From assembly GCA_035504735.1 (NCBI GenBank), contig DATJRJ010000104.1, forward strand, positions 1 to 23,750: a DNA stretch of 23,750 nucleotides, given 5' to 3'. The translations under genes were made by a program, and so were the position numbers. This DNA comes from JAJPIG01 sp035504735 (GTDB taxonomy: Bacteria > Desulfobacterota > Binatia > Binatales > Binataceae). The notes under the pieces were generated by a model that was not told the DNA's origin, did not search any database, and saw only the letters and a list, made by a program, of their open reading frames with translations. Below are positions 15,015 through 22,356 of this stretch, piece after piece. Position 1 is the first letter of the stretch; every line of letters begins with the position of its first letter.

Positions 15015-16445
15015 ATGGGCATCCGTACCGGCAAGGAATTCATCGCGGGCCTTCGCGACGGCCGTACCGTTTTCGCCAATGGCAAACGAATCGCCCAGGT
15101 GCCCGATTATCCGCCGTTTCGTGGCGCTATCGCTTCGCTAGGTTCGCTCTACGATCTTCAGCAGGAGCATCTGCCGGACCTAACGTTTCCCTCGCCATCA
15201 ACCGATAAGCCCGTCGCGGCCGGTTTTCTGATGGCGCGAACGATCGAGCAGCTCGAATTTCGGATTCGGGCCGAGCAGATGCGCGCCGACTTCACCTACG
15301 GTCTGATGGGGCGAATGCCGGACTTTTGCAACGCCATGATCACCGACTTCGCTACCGGCGCCGAAGATCTGGGCGCGCGCGACCGCCGCTTTGGCGAAAA
15401 CATGACGCACTACTACGAGCATTGCCGCGAGAACGACCTGTGCCTGACGCATACCCTGATCGATCCTCAGGTCGATCGCGCGCGCGGGCCGGCGGAGCAA
15501 TCTGACCCGTTCCTGACCCTGCGGCCGGTGCGGGAGACCGACCAGGGAGTGATCGTGCGCGGCGCCAAGATGCTGGCGACCCTCGGCCCGCTCTCCGACG
15601 AACTGCTCGTCGGTCCGTTCCTGCCGCGCCGGCCGGGCGAGGAGGATTACGCGCTATGCTTCGCGATCCCGTGCGCGGCGCCGGGGTTGAAGTTCATCTG
15701 TCGCGAACCGTACGACGACGGCCGCGGCGATTTCGACCGCCCCCTCACATCGCATTACGACGAGCAGGACGCGCTCGTTATCTTCGAGGACGTGCTGGTG
15801 CCGTGGGAGCGGATATTCATCTATCGCGATATCGACATCTACAACACCATCACGATGCGCCGCTTGGGGTATACGCAGTTGCAAGCCTGCATCCGCGGCC
15901 TGGCGAAGCTCAAGTTCCTGGCGGGTCTCGCCTGCCACATCGCCGAGGCGATCGGCCGCGCCGACGCCGTTCATGTGCGTGCCCAGCTCGGCGAGTTGGT
16001 AGCCAATGTCGAGCTGGTAAATGGCCTGGTTCACTTCGGCGTGCAGGAGGTGTTTGCGGCGAAGACCGAGTTAATCCCGCCGCGCGCGATTTCGGCGACC
16101 TTGTGGGTGCTGATCCCGCAATCCCAGGTGCGTGCGATTCAGTTGATTCGCGAGCTGAGCGGCAGCGGTCTGATAATGACGCCCACCGGCGATGATTTCG
16201 CCAACCCGGAAATCGCGTCCTACCTGGAAAAGTATCTGCGCGGCAAAAACCTCGCGGCGCGCGACCGGGTACAATTGTTCAAGCTGGCGTGGGACCTGGT
16301 GGGCGAGCCGTTCGGGAGCCGCCAGCTGCAATACGAGTGGTTTTACGCGGGCGACCCATACTTTACCCGCGGACGCTTTTACAACCTGCCGGTAGTGCAG
16401 GAGTATAAGGAGATCGTCACGCGCCTGCTGAATCGCAAGCCGTAG
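15015..16445 (+). CDS. 4-hydroxyphenylacetate 3-hydroxylase (HpaB)-family FADH2-dependent monooxygenase
   Basis: A 476-residue protein of the HpaB/PvcC family, two-component flavin monooxygenases that ortho-hydroxylate phenols with FADH2 supplied by a separate reductase. Family motifs are clear: an N-terminal RTGKEFIAGLRDGRTVFANG, MRADFTYGLMGRMPDFCNA (about 90-107), ENDLCLTHTLIDPQVDR (139-155), RGAKMLATLGPLSDELLVG, and the acyl-CoA-dehydrogenase-like C-terminal helices. Length is close to E. coli HpaB (about 520) and PvcC. No HpaC-type flavin reductase lies nearby, so reduced flavin must come from elsewhere. The ATG at 15015 follows AAGGGAAA. It leads a three-gene run, 50 bp before the LLM oxidoreductase. 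The likely reaction is phenol hydroxylation, but family members also act on halophenols, peptides and acyl chains. Confidence 0.92.
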   Translation: MGIRTGKEFIAGLRDGRTVFANGKRIAQVPDYPPFRGAIASLGSLYDLQQEHLPDLTFPSPSTDKPVAAGFLMARTIEQLEFRIRAEQMRADFTYGLMGRMPDFCNAMITDFATGAEDLGARDRRFGENMTHYYEHCRENDLCLTHTLIDPQVDRARGPAEQSDPFLTLRPVRETDQGVIVRGAKMLATLGPLSDELLVGPFLPRRPGEEDYALCFAIPCAAPGLKFICREPYDDGRGDFDRPLTSHYDEQDALVIFEDVLVPWERIFIYRDIDIYNTITMRRLGYTQLQACIRGLAKLKFLAGLACHIAEAIGRADAVHVRAQLGELVANVELVNGLVHFGVQEVFAAKTELIPPRAISATLWVLIPQSQVRAIQLIRELSGSGLIMTPTGDDFANPEIASYLEKYLRGKNLAARDRVQLFKLAWDLVGEPFGSRQLQYEWFYAGDPYFTRGRFYNLPVVQEYKEIVTRLLNRKP

Positions 16446-16495
16446 GACGACATGCGACGGCCGGACGCGAAGTCCGCGGCCGCGCGAGGATAGTC

Positions 16496-17542
16496 ATGAA
16501 AGCAAGTTTTTTCGCCAGTGTGCCTTATGCCAGTGAAGTCGCGATGACCCGGGACTGGCCCGCGCCGCCGGTGCTGTGCGACCGGGAGGCCAGCGTCAGA
16601 ACCATGAACCGGGCGATGGAGCAGACGCTGCTCGCAGAGGAGCTGGGCTTCGATTGGGTCAGCGTTTCGGAGCATCACTATTCGCCCCGCATCCTCACCC
16701 CGAGCCCGATGATCTTCGCTGCGGCGCTCACGCAAAGGCTCAAACGGGCCAGGATCGCGTTGCTCGGCCCGCTGCTGCCGCTGACCAACCCGATTCGGGT
16801 TGCCGAGGAGCTGGCGATGCTGGACGCGATGAGCGAAGGGCGGATCATCGTGCTCTTCCTGCGCGGCACGCCCAACGAGATCCTGACCTATCGGAACAAT
16901 CCCGATGAGTCGCGCGAGATAACGCAGGAGGGCGTCGAGCTGATTCTGCGCGCCTGGACTGAGCCGCAGCCGTTCGGATGGGAGGGACGCTACTTCAATT
17001 ACCGCACGGTTTCGGTATGGCCGCGCACCGTGCAGGCGCCGCATCCCAAGGTCTTCACCTCGGGGAACAGTCCGGATTCGGTGCGATTTGCGGCCCGCCA
17101 TCGGATCGGTCTCGCGATGTCATTTCTGCCGCTCTCGGCGATCAAGCAGCGCGTGGAATCATACCGCGAGGCGGCGGCCGAAGAGGGTTGGCAGCCGAGC
17201 GAAGAAGATGTGCTCTACCGATTTTTCACGCACGTCGCCGAAAACGATGCAGAAGCAATCAAGAATGTCGGGCAAATCAAGGTCGACTTGCGCAAAATCT
17301 TCAATATCAACCAGGGGGTGGTCGAGGCCGTGAGCGGCTATCGTCCGGAGATGCGCGAGATAGAACGCCCGTTCCTGTGCGGCGGTCCCGCGACGGTCGT
17401 CGATCAAATCGGCGAGCTGCGGGAATGCGGGGTTGGGAACATGGATATGTCCTTCACCTGGCCCGGCATTTCCTACCAGCAGCAGCTACATTCGATGGAG
17501 CTGATCGGCAAAAACGTGCTGCCGCAAATCCGCGGCCTTTGA
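16496..17542 (+). CDS. LLM class (luciferase-like) flavin-dependent oxidoreductase
   Basis: A 348-residue TIM-barrel enzyme of the bacterial luciferase-like family, using FMNH2 or F420. Recognisable segments are the DWVSVSEHHYSP strand with E59-H60-H61, LGPLLPLTNPIRVAEELAMLDAMSEGRI, PHPKVFTSGNSPDSVRFAARH, and a C-terminal GGPATVVDQIGELRECGVGN followed by the final helix LHSMELIGKNVLPQIRGL. EHHY and LPLTNPIRVAEE are typical of the FMN luciferase-type branch rather than F420 methylene-H4MPT reductases. GAGGA (16486-16490) is 5 nt before the ATG. It shares a partner problem with the HpaB-like gene: no flavin reductase is encoded here. A decayed relative lies 700 bp downstream on the other strand (18245-18480). 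Confidence 0.93.
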   Translation: MKASFFASVPYASEVAMTRDWPAPPVLCDREASVRTMNRAMEQTLLAEELGFDWVSVSEHHYSPRILTPSPMIFAAALTQRLKRARIALLGPLLPLTNPIRVAEELAMLDAMSEGRIIVLFLRGTPNEILTYRNNPDESREITQEGVELILRAWTEPQPFGWEGRYFNYRTVSVWPRTVQAPHPKVFTSGNSPDSVRFAARHRIGLAMSFLPLSAIKQRVESYREAAAEEGWQPSEEDVLYRFFTHVAENDAEAIKNVGQIKVDLRKIFNINQGVVEAVSGYRPEMREIERPFLCGGPATVVDQIGELRECGVGNMDMSFTWPGISYQQQLHSMELIGKNVLPQIRGL

Positions 17543-17572
17543 GACCGGTCGAGCGAAGAGGAGTTGATACGG

Positions 17573-18214
17573 ATGGGCCAGGCCAAGCAGTTTGACGCGC
17601 CCGCTTCGAGGGCAACCATCGAGGTAAACGGTATTCGCCTTCAGGTCCGGGAAGGCGGTACCGGCCGCCCGCTAGTCGTGTTTTCTGCCGGCGACGAAGC
17701 GCAGATCGCACCGTTATTGAATGGCCTGGCTGAGCGCAATCATTTGTTTGCGATCGATGTCGCGGGTGCGGGTGCGATGACTGCGCACGATCTGACGCGG
17801 AATCTTTCGCACGGACTGGCGCGGCTTGGACTTGAATCTTTCAGCGTGATCGGGGTTTCCCGCGGCGCGCCGATCGCCTTGGGTCAAGCCATCTTCGCGC
17901 CGAAACAGATCGACAAGCTTATACTGTTGTCGCCGCCGCCGCGGACTGCCGCCGATAATGACCTTTACGCTGGGGTCGCTAAAGTCGAGGCGCCGACGCT
18001 GGTCCTGGTCGGAACGCGCGATCGCTCTGGCTCGGCGGACACGGCGCGTTTGCTGCGCGAGAAGATCGGCACCTGCCATCTGCTGCTGATTTACGATGCC
18101 CACGAGGCGATCACCGCCGATCGTCCCGAGGCCTGCCTGTCGCCGATCGGCGAGTTCCTCGAGCGCGGCGCCGAGTTCGTGGTCTGTCACGAGAGCCAGA
18201 TGCTCCGCCGCTGA
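17573..18214 (+). CDS. Small capless alpha/beta hydrolase
   Basis: From the ATG at 17573 this encodes a 213-residue alpha/beta hydrolase. The nucleophile elbow is G-V-S96-R-G, the acid is probably D150 (VLVGTRDRS) and the base H177 (IYDAHEAI). Only about 54 residues separate the nucleophile from the acid, against about 120 in typical ester or C-C hydrolases, so the cap domain is missing and the active site should be open. AGGAG (17559-17563) supports ATG 17573; the in-frame TTG at 17564 falls directly on the ribosome site and is rejected. It begins 30 bp after the LLM gene. Catalytic residues appear intact. Substrate is unknown; hydrolysis of a ring-cleavage product, ester or thioester would fit the neighbourhood. 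Confidence 0.87.
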   Translation: MGQAKQFDAPASRATIEVNGIRLQVREGGTGRPLVVFSAGDEAQIAPLLNGLAERNHLFAIDVAGAGAMTAHDLTRNLSHGLARLGLESFSVIGVSRGAPIALGQAIFAPKQIDKLILLSPPPRTAADNDLYAGVAKVEAPTLVLVGTRDRSGSADTARLLREKIGTCHLLLIYDAHEAITADRPEACLSPIGEFLERGAEFVVCHESQMLRR

Positions 18215-18244
18215 AGCTTTCGCGAGGGCAGCCAACGACGGCGC

Positions 18245-18480
18245 TCGCCGCCTGAGCAGATGGGGCATCACTTTGCTCGCGAACAGATCGAATGAGCGGC
18301 GTGTCTGCGATGCTGTCAGGCTGCCCCAGGCGAACGGCGGGATGACGTAGTCGGCGTCGGTCGCTTCGATGTGCCGGCCGAGTTGGTCCTGTACCGAGGC
18401 CGGCGAGCCGACGATCGCGATGCCGCGCTTGATCGCGATATGCGAAGAAGTGCCGAAAACTGACGCGGCAGCCCGGAGCG
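18245..18480 (-). pseudogene. C-terminal remnant of a luciferase-like (LLM) flavin oxidoreductase
   Basis: The interval between the hydrolase and the Rieske gene has no intact gene. Reading the minus strand gives an uninterrupted stretch that matches the C-terminus of LLM oxidoreductases: AIKRGIAIVGSPASVQDQLG (from about 18436), then DADYVIPPFAWGSLTASQ and RRSFDLFASKVMPHLL (to about 18254). No start codon or N-terminal barrel precedes it; the frame opens after a TAG near 18538. The frame runs on without the expected stop into the antisense of the alpha/beta hydrolase, so both ends are lost. It is best read as a gene truncated by rearrangement when its neighbours were installed. It is related to, but clearly not a copy of, the intact LLM gene at 16496. 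Confidence 0.75.
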
Positions 18481-18555
18481 GCTGGACAAGTATCCGGTTA
18501 GTTTGAAAAACTTTGGAGCTGGGAACTGCATCAATCTAATGCGGAGGCGAATCAG

Positions 18556-19743
18556 GTGGCGGGTACAACCGTGAATGGCCGTTGGGCGAAAGCAAATCCG
18601 AGCCTGGGCGCCGGGCCGGTTGCTGTCGCGCCGTATGTCTCACAAGAATTTTTCGATCTGGAACGCGAGCGCATCTTCCGCCGCGCATGGTTGAATCTCG
18701 GCCGCATAGAAGAGATCCCCGGACCGGGCGATTACGTCGTTAAGGATATCGCGATCTGCAATGCTTCAATCCTGGTAATTCGTGGACAGGACGGAGTCGT
18801 GCGCGCATTCCATAATGTCTGCTCGCATCGCGGCAATACGCTGGCCTGGGAGGCAAAAGGCACCTGCCGCGGCTATCTGACCTGCAATTTTCATAGCTGG
18901 GGTTATGACAGCGCGGGTCGTCTCAAGTGGGTTCCGGACGAGCAGAATTTTTTCGACCTTAACAAGGCCGAGCATGGCCTGACGCCGGTCGCGACCGAGG
19001 TGTGGAACGGATTCATCTTCGTTCATTTGGATCCGAATCCGCGCCAGACGCTGATGGAGTACCTGGGCGGCGTCGCCGAGCAACTGCAGGGCGCGCCGTT
19101 CGAGCGCCTGGTGTTGGCGCACGGCTATACGGTCGAAGAAAAGGCCAACTGGAAGGTGGGGCTCGATGCGCAGAACGAGGTCTACCATCTGCCATTTCAG
19201 CATCGCAATGCGTTTCCCGACAATTTCCTCACCGACGATAACGGCCACTGCCGTATCACCGACCTCAAACTTTTCGAGCGCCACAGCGTCTATTCATGCG
19301 CGTACAATCCCGACCATAAACTGATGCCCAGCGAGCAGGTGATTTTTCGCATCGGTAATGGCACTTCGCCGTGCCGGATGCCGCGTATCGGCGACTTCGA
19401 TTTCTATACAATCTTCCCGAACTTCTGCATCCTGCTGTTCAAGGGTGCGGCCGCCGATACTTGCCAAACCTTCAACTTTTGGCCGCTCGCCGTCGATCGC
19501 AGCATCTGGGAAATCAGGATGTATCAGGTGCCGGCGCGCAACGCCGGACAACTGATCGCGCAGGAATACTGGCGCCGCCAAATCCGCAACGTGCTCGAAG
19601 AGGATGCGACCGCTCACGAGACGGTTCATGCCGGCTTGGCCTCAGGAGCGAAAAACAGCGTGATTCTTCAGGACGATGAGATTCAGATCCGCCACTTCCA
19701 TAAGGTGCTCGACGACTACATCAACGCCGCTGCCCAAGGTTAA
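18556..19743 (+). CDS. Aromatic ring-hydroxylating Rieske oxygenase, alpha subunit
   Basis: A 395-residue Rieske non-heme iron oxygenase alpha subunit. The [2Fe-2S] ligands are C89-S-H91 (VCSHRGNTL) and C110-N-F-H113 (TCNFHSWGYD). The mononuclear iron site is H211, H216 (E208-V-Y-H-L-P-F-Q-H) and probably D350 (LEEDATAHE). The bridging position that is Asp in naphthalene dioxygenase is Glu (E208); some family members, such as carnitine oxygenase CntA, also have Glu. The start is a GTG at 18556 with GGAGG (18543-18547) 8 nt upstream. No beta subunit, ferredoxin or reductase is nearby, so it may be an alpha-only trimer using a shared reductase. A small gene follows after 4 nt. The substrate could be aromatic, or a quaternary amine or other non-aromatic; the sequence does not decide. 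Confidence 0.94.
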   Translation: MAGTTVNGRWAKANPSLGAGPVAVAPYVSQEFFDLERERIFRRAWLNLGRIEEIPGPGDYVVKDIAICNASILVIRGQDGVVRAFHNVCSHRGNTLAWEAKGTCRGYLTCNFHSWGYDSAGRLKWVPDEQNFFDLNKAEHGLTPVATEVWNGFIFVHLDPNPRQTLMEYLGGVAEQLQGAPFERLVLAHGYTVEEKANWKVGLDAQNEVYHLPFQHRNAFPDNFLTDDNGHCRITDLKLFERHSVYSCAYNPDHKLMPSEQVIFRIGNGTSPCRMPRIGDFDFYTIFPNFCILLFKGAAADTCQTFNFWPLAVDRSIWEIRMYQVPARNAGQLIAQEYWRRQIRNVLEEDATAHETVHAGLASGAKNSVILQDDEIQIRHFHKVLDDYINAAAQG

Positions 19744-19747
19744 TTAG

Positions 19748-20095
19748 ATGAAGCAGCCGCAGAGCTTTCCCTCCGAACCTCACTTGCCAAGTCCGTTCCG
19801 CGACCTCGAGCCGCACCTGGCGTGGGCGTTGGAGTCCGAGCGCGAGCGGGTGGCGCGACGGCTGGCGAGCAGCATCGAAGAGTTGCGGGCCTTCTACGAT
19901 GCGATGCTGCCGCGCCTCGAATCGATCGCCGAGTATCTGAACCAGTTTGCGCTCGATGAGATGCCGGGCGATGCCCGCCGGCTGCTTCATCTGGCGTTTT
20001 CGTGGACCGAAATCGCGAGCGCGGTGGAAATCTATCGTCAGCCCACGGTAATCAATGGCCTCGATCCCCGGCGTTTTATACCAGTGCGAACCTGA
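19748..20095 (+). CDS. Small uncharacterised protein coupled to the Rieske oxygenase
   Basis: I do not recognise this 115-residue protein. It is predicted to be mostly helical: a charged N-terminal helix (LAWALESERERVARRLASSI), then PRLESIAEYLNQFALDEMP, a LLHLAFSWTEIASAVEIYRQ helix and a basic end (GLDPRRFIPVR). It has no cysteines, no signal peptide and no membrane segment. Its ATG lies 4 nt after the Rieske stop, with AAGG (19736-19739) inside the end of the Rieske gene, so the two are very likely translated together. That argues for an accessory role for the oxygenase, but it shows no resemblance to known beta subunits (NTF2-like fold) or ferredoxins. It ends 45 bp before a convergent gene. 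Confidence 0.75.
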   Translation: MKQPQSFPSEPHLPSPFRDLEPHLAWALESERERVARRLASSIEELRAFYDAMLPRLESIAEYLNQFALDEMPGDARRLLHLAFSWTEIASAVEIYRQPTVINGLDPRRFIPVRT

Positions 20096-20140
20096 CTGCA
20101 CCGGGAGGTTTGCGGCCGGCCTTCCAATCACGGCCGTCGG

Positions 20141-20416
20141 TCAGTCGATCGGAAAGACCTTGCGAAACGGTTTGATCTCGATCTGCTCGAGCACGCCGCC
20201 CTTCATGAACGGATCGTTGGCGAAATACTCCTTCACCGCCGCCTCGTTCTCCATATCGACGACGATCAACATCCCGCTGCCGTCGGTGAACGGTCCGCCG
20301 AGCAGCAGTTTTCGTTGATCGAGCAGTTGGCGGACGTGCGCCAGATGCTGCTCCCTGAGTTTGAGCCGCAACTCTGCGACATTCGGTTTGTCCTGGCCGA
20401 TAACCACAAAAAGCAT
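20141..20416 (-). CDS. YciI family protein
   Basis: A 91-residue protein of the YciI family, a ferredoxin-like alpha/beta fold. Typical features are the MLFVVIGQDKP opening strand, H24 in REQHLAHVRQLL, LLLGGPFTDGSGMLIVVDME and the FANDPFMKGGVLEQIEIKPF end with D69. YciI-like proteins are often found in catabolic clusters, and a few (e.g. muconolactone isomerase-like or dehydrochlorinase members) have catalytic activity. The frame is open far upstream, but the ATG at 20416 with AGGAG 6 nt before it gives exactly the family length, and upstream sequence shows no family similarity. It lies 178 bp downstream of the FAD oxidoreductase on the same strand, probably the last gene of that run. Confidence 0.87.
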   Translation of the reverse strand: MLFVVIGQDKPNVAELRLKLREQHLAHVRQLLDQRKLLLGGPFTDGSGMLIVVDMENEAAVKEYFANDPFMKGGVLEQIEIKPFRKVFPID

Positions 20417-20594
20417 GAGATGCTCCTGCTCAGAATCCTCGCGCAGAAACGATGCTGTTTTCAAGCCCGGAGGTTTGCCTGGCTGATGACGGCTCGAACC
20501 GACCGCTTCGCGCGCCCGAAGGCCTGCGGTTCCGACCTGACGCCTGGCGCTCCGCAAAGAGGAAATAGCGCGACCCAGGAGTGCGATCGTTGCG

Positions 20595-21722
20595 TCAAGT
20601 TGCGAAACGCGAGGGCGAGAGCAATCGCTCTTCGACCCCAAGATCGGCAAGGTCCGGCGGTATACCCCGTCCGGTCGCCAGACTTGCACACAGCCGCCCC
20701 ATGGTGGGCGAGGTCTCGATTCCGTAGCCGCCCTGTCCGGCCAGCCAGAAGAATCCCGCGACCGCCGGATCGTAGCCGACCACCGGCACTCCATCGGCGA
20801 CGAATGACCGGAGTCCTGCCCAGCGGCGTATGATATGTCGAATCGGCAGGAGCGCCGCAGCCTGAATGCGTTCGGCCGCGATTGCGACGTCGAGATCGTC
20901 GGGTTGCACGTCGCTCGGTTCCATCGGTGTCTCGTCGGCAGGCGAAGCTAGAATCCGCCCGGCATCCGGCTTGAAATAGAATGTCTCTCCGACATCATGA
21001 ATTGACGGCCATTCGCGAATATCGGCAAGCGCGGGCGGATCGAAGATGAAGGCGGTGCGGCGCTTGGGTACCAGCCCGACTGCGCGGGCTCCGGCAAGCG
21101 CAGCAACTTTGTCGCACCATGCCCCGGCGGCATTGACGATTACCGGGGCCGAAAACTCGCCGGCCGCTGTGGAAGCCGTCCAGACGCCGTCCCGATAATC
21201 GAGCCCATGCAGCTCCGCCGCAGTTACTATCGCGCCGCCGCGGCTCCTGAGGCCGCGCAAGTAGCCATAGTGGACGGCGTGCACGTCGATATCCATCGCC
21301 TCCGGATCAAGCACCGCGCCTGCCACATAATCCTCCCGCAGTACGGGGACCATCGCGTGCGCCTGCGGTCCGGTGATTCGTCTGACGGCACCGACGGTAC
21401 GCGCGGATTCCTCGATACATCGTTCCAGTTGGTCGCTCTGATCGGCGCGGCCGATGAACATGATCCCACGCGGTGTCAGCAGCGGCCCCTCGGCGAAGCC
21501 ATCAGGCGGATTCATAAAGAATGATTTGCTCGCTCGCGTGATGGTCCGGACGACCGCGGGCCCGTGAGTTTGCACATAGAGCGCCGCCGATCTCCCGGTT
21601 GAGTGATAGCCGGGTTGGCTCTCGCGTTCGATGAGCAGCACGCGGGCATCAGCCGAAAGCGCGAATCCGGCCGAAGCGCCGGCGATGCCGGCGCCCACCA
21701 CGATAAAGTCGTATCGCTCCAT
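20595..21722 (-). CDS. FAD-dependent oxidoreductase, DAO (glycine/D-amino acid oxidase-like) family
   Basis: A 375-residue flavoenzyme. The Rossmann motif is at the N-terminus (FIVVGAGIAGASAG, G10-x-G12-x2-G15), with E32 (VLLIERE) ending the second strand to bind the ribose. GYHSTGRSAALYV and the C-terminal FFWLAGQGGYGIETSPTMGR are characteristic of the DAO family, which oxidises amines, amino acids or 2-hydroxy acids. I chose ATG 21722; the longer form needs a TTG at 21740 and adds residues before a normal family start. It lies 48 bp after the SnoaL-like gene and upstream of yciI on the same strand. Oxidation of an amine would yield an imine, but 2-hydroxyglutarate-type substrates are also possible for this family. 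Confidence 0.92.
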   Translation of the reverse strand: MERYDFIVVGAGIAGASAGFALSADARVLLIERESQPGYHSTGRSAALYVQTHGPAVVRTITRASKSFFMNPPDGFAEGPLLTPRGIMFIGRADQSDQLERCIEESARTVGAVRRITGPQAHAMVPVLREDYVAGAVLDPEAMDIDVHAVHYGYLRGLRSRGGAIVTAAELHGLDYRDGVWTASTAAGEFSAPVIVNAAGAWCDKVAALAGARAVGLVPKRRTAFIFDPPALADIREWPSIHDVGETFYFKPDAGRILASPADETPMEPSDVQPDDLDVAIAAERIQAAALLPIRHIIRRWAGLRSFVADGVPVVGYDPAVAGFFWLAGQGGYGIETSPTMGRLCASLATGRGIPPDLADLGVEERLLSPSRFAT

Positions 21723-21770
21723 CTTGCCTGTTCCGCGCAAATCCGCGCCGCCCGGGACGGCGCGCGATTG

Positions 21771-22253
21771 TTAATGCCAGCGCGGCTCGGTTTCCGTCAG
21801 CGCCTCGAGCTCCTTGGCCCAACCTTTACTCACCGGAACCAGGAAGAACTGGACGATACGCCGCGAGCCGAAAAGCCAGCGGCCATCGACCAGCTGATAT
21901 TCATCGTAGATCTTGCCGCAGCCGACCAGGCTCTCGCCGTTGCGGGTCCCCAAGTTGTCGAGCCAGCACCATCCGCGCGCGTGCGTTTTGTCGAGGAACT
22001 CGATGTAGTGATTGGTGAAGAACGGCTTTACGCAAAACGGCCAGGTACCGCTGTAATGCTTCTTGATAGCTTCGTGGCCCTTGTGAACACCCCATCCGAG
22101 ATAGGTGAAATCGACGGCACCGTCGTCAGTAAACAGGTTCGCCATACCCTCGGCGTCGCGTCGCAATATGCACTCGCCGTAAGCGTAGGTGAGCGATTTG
22201 ATCTGCTCGCGATTCCACAACTCCTCGACCTTTTCCTCCAGGGTTTTTTCCAT
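21771..22253 (-). CDS. SnoaL-like / NTF2-fold protein
   Basis: A 160-residue protein of the NTF2-like superfamily (SnoaL-like polyketide cyclase / scytalone dehydratase / bile-acid dehydratase group). It opens with a helix EELWNREQIKSLTYAYGEC, then RRDAEGMANLFTDDGAVDF, HKGHEAIKKHYSG, HYIEFLDKTHARGWCWLDN and a C-terminal WLFGSRRIVQFF strand, the standard order for this cone-shaped fold. Members are cyclases, dehydratases, isomerases or oxygenase beta subunits. GGAGGA 7 nt before the ATG at 22253 gives a strong ribosome site. It heads the minus-strand trio with the DAO-type oxidase and YciI, divergent from the CMD gene. Its reaction cannot be assigned from these motifs. Confidence 0.88.
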   Translation of the reverse strand: MEKTLEEKVEELWNREQIKSLTYAYGECILRRDAEGMANLFTDDGAVDFTYLGWGVHKGHEAIKKHYSGTWPFCVKPFFTNHYIEFLDKTHARGWCWLDNLGTRNGESLVGCGKIYDEYQLVDGRWLFGSRRIVQFFLVPVSKGWAKELEALTETEPRWH

Positions 22254-22356
22254 GGCCTTGTCCTCCAGCGCTCGAATAGCTACAGCGTATCGCTTCGGGT
22301 CTTTTTCTGACGGTGAACCGCAGCTTTGTCAACCATAATTCAACAAGGAGACTACG
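22254..22356. promoter_or_regulatory. Divergent intergenic region between SnoaL-like and CMD genes
   Basis: This 103-bp gap separates diverging genes and should hold the 5' ends of both transcripts. It contains the ribosome sites GGAGGA (minus) and AAGGAG (22345-22350, plus) and a somewhat AT-richer centre. I could not define promoter boxes or an operator with confidence. Confidence 0.35.

Noticed and set aside
13579..15141. A 520-codon open frame on the plus strand opposite the CoxL-like gene
   Set aside because: It is antisense to a large subunit with intact molybdenum-binding motifs and clear operon structure. Its translation shows no family pattern; long antisense frames are expected in GC-rich DNA.
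17714..18271. A 185-codon minus-strand open frame starting MMPHLLRRR
   Set aside because: Only its first few residues belong to the LLM remnant; the rest is the antisense of the alpha/beta hydrolase. It is reported as part of the pseudogene evidence, not as a gene.
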